64,000 bases of DNA from Margaritispora aquatica (GCA_007644065.1 VJWN01000011.1:124001-188000); one strand, 5' to 3'. Positions 49,156 through 61,548 are shown, numbered from the stretch's first letter. Translations and numbers: made by a program. Notes: a model not told the origin generated them from the sequence alone.

Positions 49156-49560
49156 TCACTTGTATCCCACCATCTTGGCGCATCGTTCGCAGTAGTAGAG
49201 ATTGTGGCCGAAGCGGACCATGCCACTTGCAATTGCATCGTCGGTGCTCACTCTCTTCAGATCGTTGCTGCCTCGTGAGGGACCAACGATGGTCTCGACA
49301 CACTTAGCACAGCGTGAGCATCGAAGGACGACAACACGGGGTTGAGTGGCAGAATCCATTGATGCTCGGGTAGCAAATTGGTCGGATGAGGAAGAGTATG
49401 AGGAGGATGTCGAGGACTCAGAAGATGTTGAAGATCTTGAGGAGGTATGCGATGCCTGTGGTCTCGTAGAGTACGTGTGAGAAGATAAATGTGGTGATGA
49501 AGTGCGTGAGTGAGTATTGTATGCTGCCTCGGTTTGGATCTGGAGAAATCTGGATGACAT
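49156..49560 (-). CDS. Small conserved-looking protein with paired CxxC motifs
   Basis: An intronless 134-codon frame starting MSSRFLQIQTEAAYNTHSR. The first 75 residues are dominated by Ser/Thr and are probably disordered. The last 60 residues contain CSRCAKC and, after a variable loop, VRFGHNLYYCERCAKMVGYK. Two CxxC pairs at this spacing are what a small zinc ribbon would need. I associate this layout (N-terminal SRFLQIQTEAAY, C-terminal YYCxRCAxxVG) with uncharacterised proteins of filamentous ascomycetes. No function is known to me. It is the only gene I can support in a 12-kb interval, with very long flanks on both sides. Confidence 0.8.
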   Translation of the reverse strand: MSSRFLQIQTEAAYNTHSRTSSPHLSSHTYSTRPQASHTSSRSSTSSESSTSSSYSSSSDQFATRASMDSATQPRVVVLRCSRCAKCVETIVGPSRGSNDLKRVSTDDAIASGMVRFGHNLYYCERCAKMVGYK

Positions 49561-52500
49561 CTTGGGCGGATTATTGGGGGGATTATGTATCAGATGGAAT
49601 TTGTTTTTTGTGAAGTTGAAGATGTTTGTTGTAAGGTCCTGGAAATATCCGGATATGGAGCTTGGGGATGGTGGAGGAGGAGCCAGGAAGCCAGGGAGCC
49701 AGGGGTTGATTGTCCGAGGTACGAGTATAGGTCAATTGCGATGATGTGTGACTTGTAGCTGTAGATAGCTGTACGGTGTCGTATCCACCTTACTTCCGAA
49801 TGATATTTTTGTGTCTCGGTTCAAAATGAAGTCAGAAAGTCAGGTCGCGATGCAGCTGCCAAAACAGTGCCAATCCAAGGAATCTGGATGAGTTCAAAGC
49901 CAAGATTTCAGGAATTCCAAGGTTCCGTCTGCAGGTTGATAGGCAAGGGTGTCCCAGTGGTGTCTTAGAAGTATCCTTGATGCTGTTATGCTGTACCTCC
50001 TTCACAGCCCGATGCGCTTTTAGAAACTCGATTCTGTTGCTTCCAGTCCTTGCACCGTCCTTGCAGATCACTGCCTCGTTGATGAAATGCTGTTCGATGT
50101 TCGATGAGGTAAAGACGATCCCCCTGCTCGATCTGAGTGGTGGAAAACGATGAGATGAATTTAGAAATCGAGCCCTGCTTTCCGAGACTGTTTGGCAACG
50201 TAACTGTTGGACTTGTGATTGGGGCGAGAAGTGAGGTGAGGCGTCGAGTGAGGTTTGTGTTTCGTAGTCGGTCTTCAGTCCTTTTGGAGTTGATATGTCC
50301 TCTTTTGCCCAAGATTGTTGAGTTCACCAAAGTGATGTAACTGGGAAGACGATGTATGTTGGAGGAAGATCGACTGAAGGCTATGCCAGGTTCCTGACTT
50401 GTCAAGTGATTTGAGTAGGTATTAGTGTTGGACACGCTCGACTTTCAGAGTTGTAGTTGGATGTTGAATGTCAATAACAATATTGAAAATATCAGTAGTA
50501 CGTGCGGGATGACTCGATCGAGAGGGAAGATGGGGATTATATGAATGCTGTAAGCTGAGTATGGTCTTTCGCTTTCCGCACTTTTTGCTTAGTATGCCGA
50601 GTACTTCGTCTCGGTAGTCTTGTTTAGACTACTTACTACCTACAAGTAACGGACACGGAGCACTCTGACTACGAAGTGCGAAATGCTTTCCTCTAACCTA
50701 ACAGTATCGTGCTACTCAGGTGAACAAGGATTGCCGCGTACCCAACCTCCCACCATTAAAGTGGATAGCACAAGCCACATGCCCAAGACAACTTTGGGAC
50801 AAACTGATGGAATCTTAGGCTTTTGACTTGGTAACAATTGCTAAAGTGAGAGATCCAAGGCTTGGCCTCTATGCGCTTATTTCATTGTTTACAACTAATA
50901 ATCGCGTGAAAATACACCAAGATCACAAGGACAAGCCCTGGTCTGAAATTTGTATTGAATAAAGTATTTACAATGTGTGACAATGTGTACTGATGGTCTC
51001 AACTCAACACCACCTACTGACTAGGTCGGTTGACAACAGTTGAAGATATACCTAAACCCCACCTCTCCATAGGTCAAACCTGCTTCAACATTCTGTCGCC
51101 CCAAGCGCCAAGATTTGTTTTGGGCGAGTTTTTAGGTTTAGATTCTACATCGTAAGGCCCCGAGATGACCGATATACACTTTAACTTTCGATGGTCACAG
51201 CGATTCCAATCTTGTGGCTCAGGTTTCTGCACCATCCCGAGTCGAGTTGGTGGATAAAAGCTTCCCTCTGGCGAGGATACTATAATCGAAACTAGCTAGA
51301 GGGAAGAAACTATCTAGAAAACCCACGATTCTCGGGTCCTCGGCAATCTCCATTTTCCATCGTGCATTTGTCTAAGGTAAATTTAAAACTCTAAAATCTA
51401 GTCCACGAGGAGTAAATGGTAAAACGTTTCGTCGGATTCATCGGGTGTCCGATTGATCAAGTGTTGTTGGTCGGTCAGTTGATGTGAGTATCAGACCACG
51501 AAGGACAAAAAGACGAGACATCGCGATTCGCGATCTGGGGCATAACGGAAGAGAAGCCACTGCACCATTATGCGGATTGCCATCTACTTTTGTCGAATGG
51601 AATATTCCGGATCAAACAAGCCGGCAGCCCGTATTCGATTATGGGCTATGATATGGGAGCACTTGAGATGGACAGAATGCACCAGTAATGCGGTTGCCTT
51701 GCGAACATCGTACTAATTATGAGACGATCAGCATGATGAGTACGCAAGCGATGAGTCTCCCTCTGCATGTCAACATGTCAACCACCTATAGATTAAAGTC
51801 CGAATTCCCACGTCGCAGCCCTGTCTGATCAAAATTTTAGCACTTTATTCCTTCGATCCATCGCGAACTCCGTACGAGAAAATGTTTTCTCCTCTCACAG
51901 TTGGGCATTGAGCTTGGCGATCAGGAGTCTGAGAGTGTGGCGCAGCAGCGAATTGAATCTGGGGGTTTCAGCATTCTCCCAAATCCCAATTGTTCACCAA
52001 TTGTAATGCCCCCGAGGCTTGTTCGATCGTGAGTTTCCACCCCCTTGTCTCAGGCACGCAAGCTGATCCGGGCAAACCGTGTTAGGCCATGTTTATCATG
52101 TGTAAGTAAGTGTTTTACATTCACTTCATCAACAAAGTTCGGTGTTATACTCTTATTGCCACCTTTCCAAATCCTTCGTTCTAGAAAAGAAACATATACC
52201 GACTGCAAGTACCAATTATGACCAAGTGATCTCTTTCTTGAAGCATTCTATTGCTTCTCTAGTACTGAATAGTGTGAAGACGTAGGGGGTTGGTCGCATA
52301 GCCGTTCTTCCAGTCTTCTGGCTTAAGATGCAGCCATCCGAAGCCAACCGCAGCCACAAATTACACGAAAGTCCCCAAAATAATTCTCGAATCCTAATCA
52401 AGAGAAATCTCTGACCGAAAGAGTGCTGCTCTGTAATCTTCTAGAGCAGTCATCGTTGATATGGCTCGAAGTTAGGTGCGTCAATTGCCTTGACTCAGTG

Positions 52501-54424
52501 CCGAGATCCAACCCTACTTTGAAAATCCAAACTATTGAATTGCTCGAATAGAGATTTCTAGGTAAATGCATCATCACTTTAAAGATTTAACATGTGCTAA
52601 AAGACCATGATCCTCTGTTCAATGTGGAAGTTTCGCTCAACAATTGAGCAGTATCGGTGTGGAAATCATCGTCTTGCATGCACGATCTCCAAGTGTACCG
52701 CAGAGATCGATCTCGACCTTTTGATATACACAACGACTCCACCAAAACTCGTCACGAATTTCCCCATCATCAATTTTCATCAACGACTCAAAAGGCTTGG
52801 CGTAAATCTCTCATCCACCCATTATTAGTCTCGTGTTCGTAAACAAAGTCCCTCGGCCTCATCACTTTTGAAGTACTAGGCACCTGCTTCATTCTTGTGA
52901 CCAAATGAATGTTCTCTTGCGCTTATAGCTTCTTCTTGGATAGTCTTTACTACCCTTGGCACCTCCGCTCCTTGGAACAGACTCACCAAGACCTTGGCTC
53001 TCCTGCGACTGAATCACGCCGCCTGGGCTCTGTTCTGGGGTTTCTTGGCCCCCGCTCCGCCCTCCCATCAACACTTTCCCGCTCCCAGCCCAAGAACTCC
53101 CCGTGCTCTTGTCAAGAAAACCAAGCCCCAGTCCTCAGCTCTGCTGCTGACGAGCCACTAAATAAGCAAACTAGATGACACGAAGAAACGTAACGCAATG
53201 CAACGCGATCGAAACTACCAAGCTGTCGTGAGCTCGTCGTCATTCTTGGTCACTCAACCACATGCTAAATGAACACGGCAGTTGCACACGGGCATTTCAT
53301 AGGTTCATAGGACGATACCTTATCCTCCAAGGTAGGTGAAAGGAGTGCGAGTCGTTGAGAGAAAGTTATTCGGTCACGAGAAGAGGGTGGCGAGTCGAGA
53401 ATTGTGACCTGGCGTCATTGTGCTACTGTCTTGGTAAGGAAACATGCAGATCTCTTGCTTGTGCATTGCCTACCACACCCACGCCTACCAAAATCTCGGG
53501 GGTGCAACGTTGAGACCGTGGAGACGAGACGAAACTAGTGATGAAGAGCCTTCTTCGTGTCTTCTAGTGTCTTTTGCTAAGTAAGCCTGTGCGTGGGTCT
53601 TTCGGGCACACAGCTCTCATCACTCGTTTTGGACATTGGCCCTTGTCTCCGTCTTAATAACAAATTTTTGTGATTGTTTCTTCTGCCGACGAGGTTTTGA
53701 TTCTGCGCGTCGGAGTGCTTGCTTTAATTTTGGAAGTTAGGGAAGAATGAGGCCATATCCGTGTTGTTTTGAGGTTGTTTAAGCGAGTAGCGTCTAATCT
53801 CGTTGTAACTCACCACGAATCTGTTTATTGACATTCAGCTCCCAAATTTGCTCTATGACACAAAGCAAGTGATTGCAGATACTGCTAAGGGCGAGGTAGT
53901 GTTTCGACGTGGTTCTTCGTCAGTTGAGGCTTACTTGCAGAGCGACGTTGTTCGTCAATTTTCACCTTTGAACACTAGCTTCTGGAAATAAGTCGATTTT
54001 TGTGCATAATCTTAACCGTAAGCCTTGTGAGATATACAAGCAATTTTTCTGTTTCTAACTCAAGGGTGGATGAATGGAGTTTAGTCATTTTTGACGAGAC
54101 GTTGATGGCAATGTCTACTTAAACTTTCCAACGGCTCTAACCTTCGTTATTTTATTTACATTTTCTGCCTAAACCGACACCAGAGGCGCGAGTCAAGATG
54201 AAGAATCTGAGCCTCCCACAAGCAAGTATTTGTTCTTGGCGTTTATGAATTGTCCATGGTTAAGGTGTTGGACAATGTTGGTGATGAATAGTCGCGCGGA
54301 TCATCCTATTCCCTTGTCGCGAGGCACAGCACAGCACAACCTCACTAGACTTTCTTTACACCGCAAACATTCGAAGAACTCTGAAAACTCATAAGGACTA
54401 TCTCTCTTCTTAAACTAGGGAGAT
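49561..54424. other. Large gene-free stretch
   Basis: About 4.9 kb with no supportable gene. Frames at 49986-50435 (-), 52607-52842 (+) and 52909-53178 (+) were considered. The last lies in a locally GC-richer island (about 52960-53160) but has no family look or clear start. No transposon, tandem array or RNA gene is recognised. The left part includes the upstream region of the small CxxC protein. Confidence 0.45.
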
Positions 54425-55647
54425 ATGTCTACTACTCAAAGGAAACTGTAAAATGAAAGCAGACTGCTATCAGCACCAGCGGAGATTCGTCGCGAAATCT
54501 ACAAAAATATCATCCCCTCTCAAGTCCATGCATTCTCCAGAGATGGCAAATTCCACCTATCAAAGTGTCTTCAGCCCAATCTTGGAGATGATAGTCATGA
54601 TGGCCACGAGCGCGTGTTCAAAGATTGGGACAAGAAGCTGATATCGAGTACATGTCTTCGGCGTTTAAGAACATCATGGGGACCGCACTGGGAATGTGAG
54701 GAGGTTGCTTTTGCAGAAAATGATGATGTTCTTGATGAGAGTCGTAACGATATCTTGAATCTTCTTTTCGTGTGCAAGGCAATGCACGAAGATGCTTCCC
54801 TAGCGATTTCCCATAGTTGCGTTCAAGCTACGCTCGCTTACACTGAATTAGGTTTCTCCATGTTTGCGACTACATAGTCGACATGACAACAGTAAATGTC
54901 ACAGATTTGAGTACCCTCCACGCTTTGAAGCTCAATTCTCATGGCTTTGATATCGCACTTCAGGATTCATGGAGGCTTAAAGATCATATTCTTACCAGCA
55001 TTCGTAAGCTCAACATCACGCATCGACTTCCGATTGCTTTCTACAGAGCACTGGAAGAAAACAATGTCTCATTCTCGGTCGTCGATGATGAAGCGAGTGG
55101 CACTTCAGCCACTTCCACGTTGTGGACAAAATCTTGGCTTGCGGTTTGCCAGCTCCAGCAACTTCGCAATCTTCACATTTGGCTAGATCACGATGATCAA
55201 TCTTCATGGTCTGTCGTCAACGAACGTCTAGCACTTCAACACACCATGACCGCACTTGCAGCACGCGCCAGCAATAGCACTCCACCAAACTTAAATATCT
55301 CATTCAATCTTCCAAAACTACATCCACGTTTCGCCGAAGCAGATGCCCACTTTCTGGACGAAGAACCACTACTACCCATCCTCATCGAGCGGCGACACCG
55401 GCAACGCTATCACTGCGAAAAAGACGCTCTTGGGAACCTCGGCGTCAAATATAACAGCGATTTTCCAATCATGCACGAAATCCGCGACTGGCACAACTCG
55501 AATTTAGATAACACTGGGCTACCCGAATGAACGATGGAGGAACTCGAGAGGGTGGAAGGCGGTCTGTGGAGAAGAGGCGATGATGTCTATCGACTCTTGA
55601 GGGAAATGGAGGATGATGGGCTTTGCGGGGATACGGGATACATTTAA
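54425..55647 (+). pseudogene. Broken paralog of the gene at 61549-62777
   Basis: Aligned to its intact paralog, exons 54425-54783 and 54852-55647 would give 385 codons in one continuous frame, with the same intron position. Shared text includes LLSAPAEIRREIY (paralog LLSVPIEIRRAIY), SWGPHWECEEVAF, LDHDDQSSWSVVNERLALQ, FNLPKLHP and IERRHRQRYHCE. The frame is broken twice. A TAA at 54449-54451 follows the ATG by eight codons, and a TGA at 55528-55530 cuts off the last 38 codons, which still encode the paralog-like LWRRGDDVYRLL. The intron begins with GC instead of the paralog's GT. No in-frame ATG follows the first stop, apart from one at the exon edge. The 5' stop matches CAA in the paralog, a C-to-T change. 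An internal 215-codon frame starting MTTVNVTDL could still be translated, but I consider the gene dead. Confidence 0.8.
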
Positions 55648-56282
55648 TGTATGTGTTTGTTTGCATATGATGTTCTTAGCTTCTTAGCCCTACTAGCTCA
55701 GAAATGAATTAAACAATATTCTACTCGCTAGCCATTTCGCAACCTGTAGTATTGCGCTAACAATTTTTATCATGTTGCCAATTAAAGGTAGTCATTCGTC
55801 TCATTAGGCTGCCCAACCCTCGATGCGACAGGCACGATACAAGTAGACCTAGCTATCTACAGCAACAAAACAATCAAGCAAGCGCAAACCTCGATCCGAC
55901 CTTCCTCTCCACATCCACAGAGATTCTATCCTAATAAATATTAGCGCTAAACTTTCTACCTTCGGTACCTTAGTTCCCTAATCAAGCACCCTCGTTCGTA
56001 CCAAGACCTGCTTTAGCTACCTTACCAGCTCACCTAATCCACGCACCTAACTAAGTCAGCACGCGCTATCTCCACACGAGAACCTTAGCTCTGTGCTCTC
56101 GTATCACTCCTGCGTCTTGATTCTTGCAAGTATAATGTGTCATTTGCATCGAGTTCAACCACTGTTATATTGATACTCAAACAGCCCTGCTACTTGATAG
56201 GATGCCCACGCCACCACCTTCCAATACCTATGGAGACATATACATCAACATTGAGCTATTATATCTTCTTGGTGGTTCCTAA
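55648..56282. other. Intergenic region with duplicated non-coding block
   Basis: Lies between the broken paralog and the 3' end of the 715-aa secreted protein. Its main content is the block at 55890-56044, which matches 62971-63132 (separate entry). The rest shows nothing recognisable. Confidence 0.5.
55890..56044 (+). repeat. Duplicated non-coding block, left copy
   Basis: Matches 62971-63132, which lies in the same position relative to the intact paralog (about 200-250 bp after the stop). Best stretches: CTCTCCACATCCACAGA, GCGCTAAAC, CTACCTTCGGTACCTTAG, GTTCCCTAA, CAAGCACCCTC and CACCTAA-CCACGC. The match is stronger than in much of the coding part, so it is either recent or conserved. No open frame spans it. 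Confidence 0.8.
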
Positions 56283-58813
56283 TCAATCATGCTTTGCCCT
56301 GAGAGCATATACCAGACATCCCACTTGTATACTGCCGCCTACCCCAGTGTTGTCACACTTCTGATAATTCTCCGTAAACAGATCCATACAATAAGTCCAA
56401 CCAGGATCTTTCACAACCAGCGGGTTCGATGCAAACACCTTGTCGAGACCGGAATCGAGAACACAGCCGTCCTGCCAGTAATTATTTAGCTGTATCGGCT
56501 GGTAATCATCATAGCCAGCGTAGGCCCTGTTCGTTGTTGGGTCACCTCGGTTGACTGTTCTGAGGGCACTGCCAGCGCAGGCGTAGCTTGCAAGAGTTCT
56601 TATCTGATCCAAGTGGATGTCGTTATGGGGTCCAAACTCATTGGAGCCGTAGCAGTGTCGTGGCTGTAACGACAGTGGTATGGTTTGCGCGATATCGTAA
56701 TTGAAAACTCCACACTCAACGTTGATGGAACCACTCCTCTGCATGAATTCGTTGGTAGCTGTGAATTACCGTTATGTTAGAAACAGCTCTTTATCTCTGC
56801 AAGTCTATGTTCGAAATAGCTGGGTCGAAGCCAGTCCGACTTACTAGCTTTGTTGCTGCAATCCTGATACATCTTGTGAAAGGCAGCCTTGCAGTCTAAG
56901 GTACATGCTTTTCCTCCTTGGTTTGGGACAAAGCCAAGATCAAAATTATATTTCGAGAAATCGTCAAGCCTAAGCGGACCTTCGCGAGGACGTAAAAGTA
57001 ATTGTCCCTCTGGCGCTCTACTGTTGCCCTTCACATCCACTGCCATTTTCAGTTGTACCGATGCTGCCCATTTATCGCAGAAGTGATCATAGACATGATT
57101 GTTTTGTCCCCCAAAGATGCTGGCAGGTATGGCAGTAAGAGTGTTCAAATTGCATATAGACTTACCTGGGGTTGGTGGAACTGGTACAAATGCTGCGTTG
57201 TTCATTAGAATTGAAGTCAAATTCATGGCTTGTTGCTCTTCAACACTCGCGTAGTTGATAAAAATATCCAATGGCGTGTTGCATTTACAACCTTTGTAGT
57301 TGCCCTATCATTGTCAACAATCAAAAGTCTTTCCTAGAAAGTATTGAACTTAAACTTACTTCTTTACATTTTGGTTCCTCTGTTGCCTGCTTAGGTAGTT
57401 CTACTTTGCAGTCCTCTTCCTCAACATACCCACAAAAAAGCTAACATCACGTCAGAAAAGAGAATTGAGTGTAATGAGGGCATGATCTGGCTGCAACACC
57501 GGCTTACTGGTGATGTAGTGGGGTCTGGGCACCCCGAGCTTGTTGCTGATGCTGTCGTCATTGACGTTATTGTTGCTGTGGTCACTAGTGATGACGGGAA
57601 TCTGTTTTCTGGCCCAGGAGACTGTAGCCACAGAAGCAGATTGAAAGCTAAAACGCAAAGAAAAGCATTTAACCTCGCAGCTCTCTCTGGCGTGATATCT
57701 AGCAGCGGTGCATACTCCTGCACAAAGGCTGCTGCCACGCCTGCTGCTCTAGCAGCATCGCCGACAAAATTAAAATTCAGTTGAGCTGGGTCAATTAGGA
57801 GGAGATCTGTCAGGGCACCACCTGGCTGAGCGTTGATCACAACTGCCTCAACACCACAGATGGCCGCTCCATAATTAGTTCCGGCTCTTTTACTTCTGCC
57901 ACTCGCCTTATTGGCGTCAAAACTCCGACCATCTTCACAATCAGACATGCGAGCCATGATCTCGCCTATACGTTTAGCGAGGTCTGCATCCAGGATGGCT
58001 GCGATATCCCCTGTGGCAAATGATCCATGCGCCGTTGATACGACTGTGATTTCGGGTGTCTTGGAGCTAAAATAGCGAATTAGTGTGAATACATCCAGAT
58101 TAAAGACTTGAAAGCCCCTCAACCAATGCGGACAAGAGCGACGAGTCACTCCGAGAGAGAGGAATGGGACGGAGGGAAGTATCTTACCCATGCAATGTTG
58201 TCGTGGCAATCTCCGGGGTGATCGTTGCAACTACCTTTCCTTCCGCTGATAAGACTATGTTGGTGGCCGTGGTCAGATTAATTGCCGTACTCAATTGGGA
58301 ATGAGGCAAGAACTTGAGTGCAGGCTCGAATTTGGTGTGCTTCATCCTCCATTGCTCCCATGAAGCAGTGAGTATGCTAGCCATAAAAACCAGAAAAGCA
58401 CCAGGACCAAGTTTGCCAAATGTTTTAGCCAACATGTGACCAAAGTGACGACGGTCTAACTGAGGATCGATTTGCAATTCAGAGCTTTTGAGTACATAAA
58501 GCACGTCCTGGTAACATTTGTTGTTGATACTGTCACCGCAGTCACCCAAGACATTTAGCACTTTGTTTTGCGTCTCGGTGGAAAGCAATATATCATAGTC
58601 ACCTGCGTCGGATCCTGAAACCCAGACGGTGCTACCGCTGAGAGTGGGCGGATTGCTCTGATCATTATTAGCGACAAGTAGCTATTTACTTCTGTTTCTA
58701 GAAAAACGTACAAGTGTCCCATTGTATTGGTCAAGACTTCCCAGATCTAGAGTTTCCTGATTCGAAAATGCAAAGAAACCTGCCAAGAGAAATAGTGATG
58801 ACTTGAAGGTCAT
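56283..58813 (-). CDS. Secreted 715-aa cysteine-containing protein of unknown function
   Basis: Exons 58712-58813, 58188-58657, 57508-58066, 57360-57440, 56845-57304 and 56283-56758 join in phase to 715 aa. A signal peptide (MTFKSSLFLLAGFFAFS) opens the protein. Residues about 35-190 contain CGDSINNKCYQD and a hydrophobic stretch GPGAFLVFMASILT. The middle (about 190-330) is Ala-rich. A Ser/Thr linker ends in TSSGCPDPTTSP. A small Cys module follows (CGYVEEEDCKVEL, CKEGNYKGCKCNT). The C-terminal half has IPASIFGGQNNHVYDHFCDKW, NQGGKACTLDC and, near the end, YCMDLFTENYQKCDNTGVGG. The last part resembles the C-terminal region that follows GH18 domains in fungal killer-toxin-like chitinases, but no GH18 domain is present, so that link is weak. 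It diverges from a secreted protease-like gene. Confidence 0.75.
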
Positions 58814-59696
58814 TTCGTAACGGCTTTGTCTGTTCCGAACTGAGAATGTGGCTTCTTCAAATGATACGATAATGAATCAAGAACAGTAGAAGATTTCAAT
58901 GCTTCACTTGCGATGTTTAAAGTCGGGATGAGATTGCTTGAGTGTATGGCCGCTATACACATTTCATCCAATTACTCTAGCATATATGAAGGGATCGTGT
59001 CCTGATAGATAGCTTGTTTGATATCTCCAACTTGGTTTGTGTTGATAATAGACCCCAAAGTGGTTGCTTGCTGGTTGCATACAGTGTATTTATAGCTGGC
59101 CAAGTTTTGGGGGGGGGGGATAAACATAGACCACGAACATAACATTTGTTTGGTAGGTCAAATATTATCACAAAAAGACAGATCTCCAAATTAAAATAGG
59201 TTTTTTGTTAGTTGGTAAGCGCGAAATTAATAATAGCAGGAAAATTTTGAGCTCTCTAGAAAGAAAGGACCCCGCATGTTGGATTTGTTGGATAAAATCC
59301 ATCCAGATATTGTTGATAGACTCTTGAGACCAGACCTTCGATAATTACAACAAGATTAGGTACTTTGATACTATTCATATGTGAATAACCAACATTTCGA
59401 GGAGGCCAATATGTCAACATGTTGGCTACGCTATAATAAGAAAGGTGGCTGCTTTCAGGCCGACCGTTGGGCTTGATGGGCTGCCTAGTCGACGGTATTT
59501 CATATTGTCTAAGCAGAATAGATTGTGCTCCTATGTTGCACACTCTGGAAATTAGATTTTGCAAAGAGATATAAGAGATGTTCGTGATTCGATTGTCTAC
59601 GAGAGCAAAATTCATTCGGGTGGATATTCAGTTTCTCGAACATCGACACTGTGTGGATTACTCTTTACGTGCATTTTCTGTATACAACTCTTCGTT
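58814..59696. promoter_or_regulatory. Divergent intergenic region between two secreted-protein genes
   Basis: 0.88 kb between the starts of the 715-aa protein and the protease-like gene. It is AT-rich with a (G)10-11 run near 59108-59118. Open frames at 59256-59615 (-) and 58977-59189 (-) have no family look. Shared regulation of the two genes from here is plausible but not shown. Confidence 0.4.
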
Positions 59697-61289
59697 ATGA
59701 GGCTTAAGAATTCTTTGCTTTTTGGCCTGGTTAGCCACACCTTTGCAGCAAGGTATGCAATCGACGAAACATGTGGTTAGTGTTTCCAGATTTTTCGCTA
59801 AATTTTTTGGGATCCAGCCACTGATGTATGAAATACAGGCAGCGCAAATGATGCCATGTTCAAAGGTGTTAAAGGAGCAGTACAAGAAGCTATTGAACTA
59901 GCCGGCATTGCATTCTCTGTTATGACCGACAATCCGAGCGACCCGTGGGTACAGAAAATGGCCAAGTTCATACTTGGTACAGATGATTACGATAATAAGT
60001 TCGTTCGAGCTCGAGGTAGGCTCTGAGTTACAAGGAAATAATTGAAACAAATGTTAGACTGACAAAATATACGCAGCTACGTTTGCCGCAGTAGCGGGCT
60101 ACGACAAAGAACCCTCGCCATCTCCACCGAGAAGCGAGGCCTGGAGATCTACAAGAAGCAATCTTGACGTTGTAAGTACATAAGTTTTTTTTATCATCTT
60201 CAACAATTCGAAAATTATAAAGTATTCTCTTCCATTTTCGTGATTTTGCATTTCACAATCTAACAAGACTTTTAGGAGATCTATTGTGGTGCTTCGCGAT
60301 TTGTACAACTACCAGGTACAGAACGTTGGTCGGATATGTCAATGAGAGTGAATATTAGAGATGGTACAAAAAAACAAATAGACTTGTGCTACAAAACCGA
60401 CTTTGTCATGGGTTCGGGAGTATCAGCACCCAAAGCATTGACCATATCATCTGACAATTATGATGCAACTGGTTATATTAGAAGAACAGATCTCACCATG
60501 ACGAGACAAAACTTCATCACCCCGAGGCCTAATGTTGCCTGCACCATGGATATTTGTACTTGGTTCATTGCTGAGGCTGCTAGAAACGGTTGGCCTACGA
60601 TTTATTCAGGGAGAGTCGACAAGTGTAAAACAGATGATTTCAAAGCAGGATTGTTTCCGGGTCTGACTCCTATCGATGGGCTGAAGACAATGGGATCGAC
60701 CATGTTACACGAGGTACAAATGGCGTTAATTTTTTTTAACCAGTTCGACTTTTTTGGGCTTGAAGCTGGTTTTGCTAACTGTTTTTGATTGTAGTTGACA
60801 CATACTAATCAGGGAGGACGACTAGTCGATATTCACAGCAGCGATCTACCTCCAGGTACTAGTAGTTGTTATAATTGGCTTTGCATCGGTACTCTGATGA
60901 CTGAAAGAAATGCGGGTAAGTTGATCATATTACAACAACTGCCTATTTACTATTGTTGATAGTATGGTAAGCATTCAAGATGCTAATGATGCTATTGTTT
61001 AGATTCAATCGCTATGCTTGGTGTAGCAATGAAGCTTTGGAGCCTTCGACACTATGCTGAGAATGACGGTACAATCCACTCTATTCCACGGCCTTCTACT
61101 GGATAGTGACAATAAGATGACGAGATGGACAATTGTGGTAATGTAGGCGATATTGCATATGCCTTTCTTTGGGATTCAAACTTGGCTTTAGTTTTAGATC
61201 GAGATCTATTGATACTTAACAAAGGTATACGAGATGAATTGATAACCAATTGTCCGAACAATGAATCAATTTCGAAAACTATAAGATAA
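59697..61289 (+). CDS. Secreted HExxH metalloprotease-like protein
   Basis: Exons 59697-59775, 59839-60015, 60077-60171, 60276-60713, 60795-60915, 61003-61068 and 61117-61289 join in phase to 382 aa. A signal peptide (MRLKNSLLFGLVSHTFA) is followed by a helical N-terminal part, VEIYCGASRFVQL, WFIAEAARNGWPTIY and the zinc-binding motif MLHELTHT (HELTH at about 262-266), split by an intron after Glu. Then come GGRLVD, a Cys-containing loop and NADSIAMLGVAMKLW. This arrangement fits fungal zincins of the aspzincin/deuterolysin type. The third zinc ligand is not certain (the Asp in GGRLVD is a candidate), so I call it protease-like. It diverges from the 715-aa secreted protein and precedes the intact LPxEIR gene by 259 bp. 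Confidence 0.82.
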
Positions 61290-61548
61290 AGCTTACCTTG
61301 ACCAAACAAACTTGGAGCCAATTTAAGAAATTACCTAGTTCAGCGATAGTGACGATCACGTGGCATAAAACCAGATCTGGAGCTTGGAATAAATGCCGCC
61401 GGTCGGATAATTATAATTCCTTCCGAGAATTAAGGCCCAATCATACCTATTTACATACCTACTTATCTACTTCATTTTGAGTCCAAGACACATATTCCAC
61501 AAATTGCGATTGTCTTTCAGCTCATCGCCTGAAATCAACCGAATAACT

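Noticed and set aside
52909..53178. 89-codon frame in a GC-richer island
   Set aside because: Composition is suggestive, but three frames are partly open, none has a family look, and no splice partner was found.
57120..57180. A possible GTAAGT...CAG intron inside exon 5 of the 715-aa secreted protein
   Set aside because: Removing it shifts the frame, while reading through keeps a plausible conserved-looking segment, so I left it as coding.
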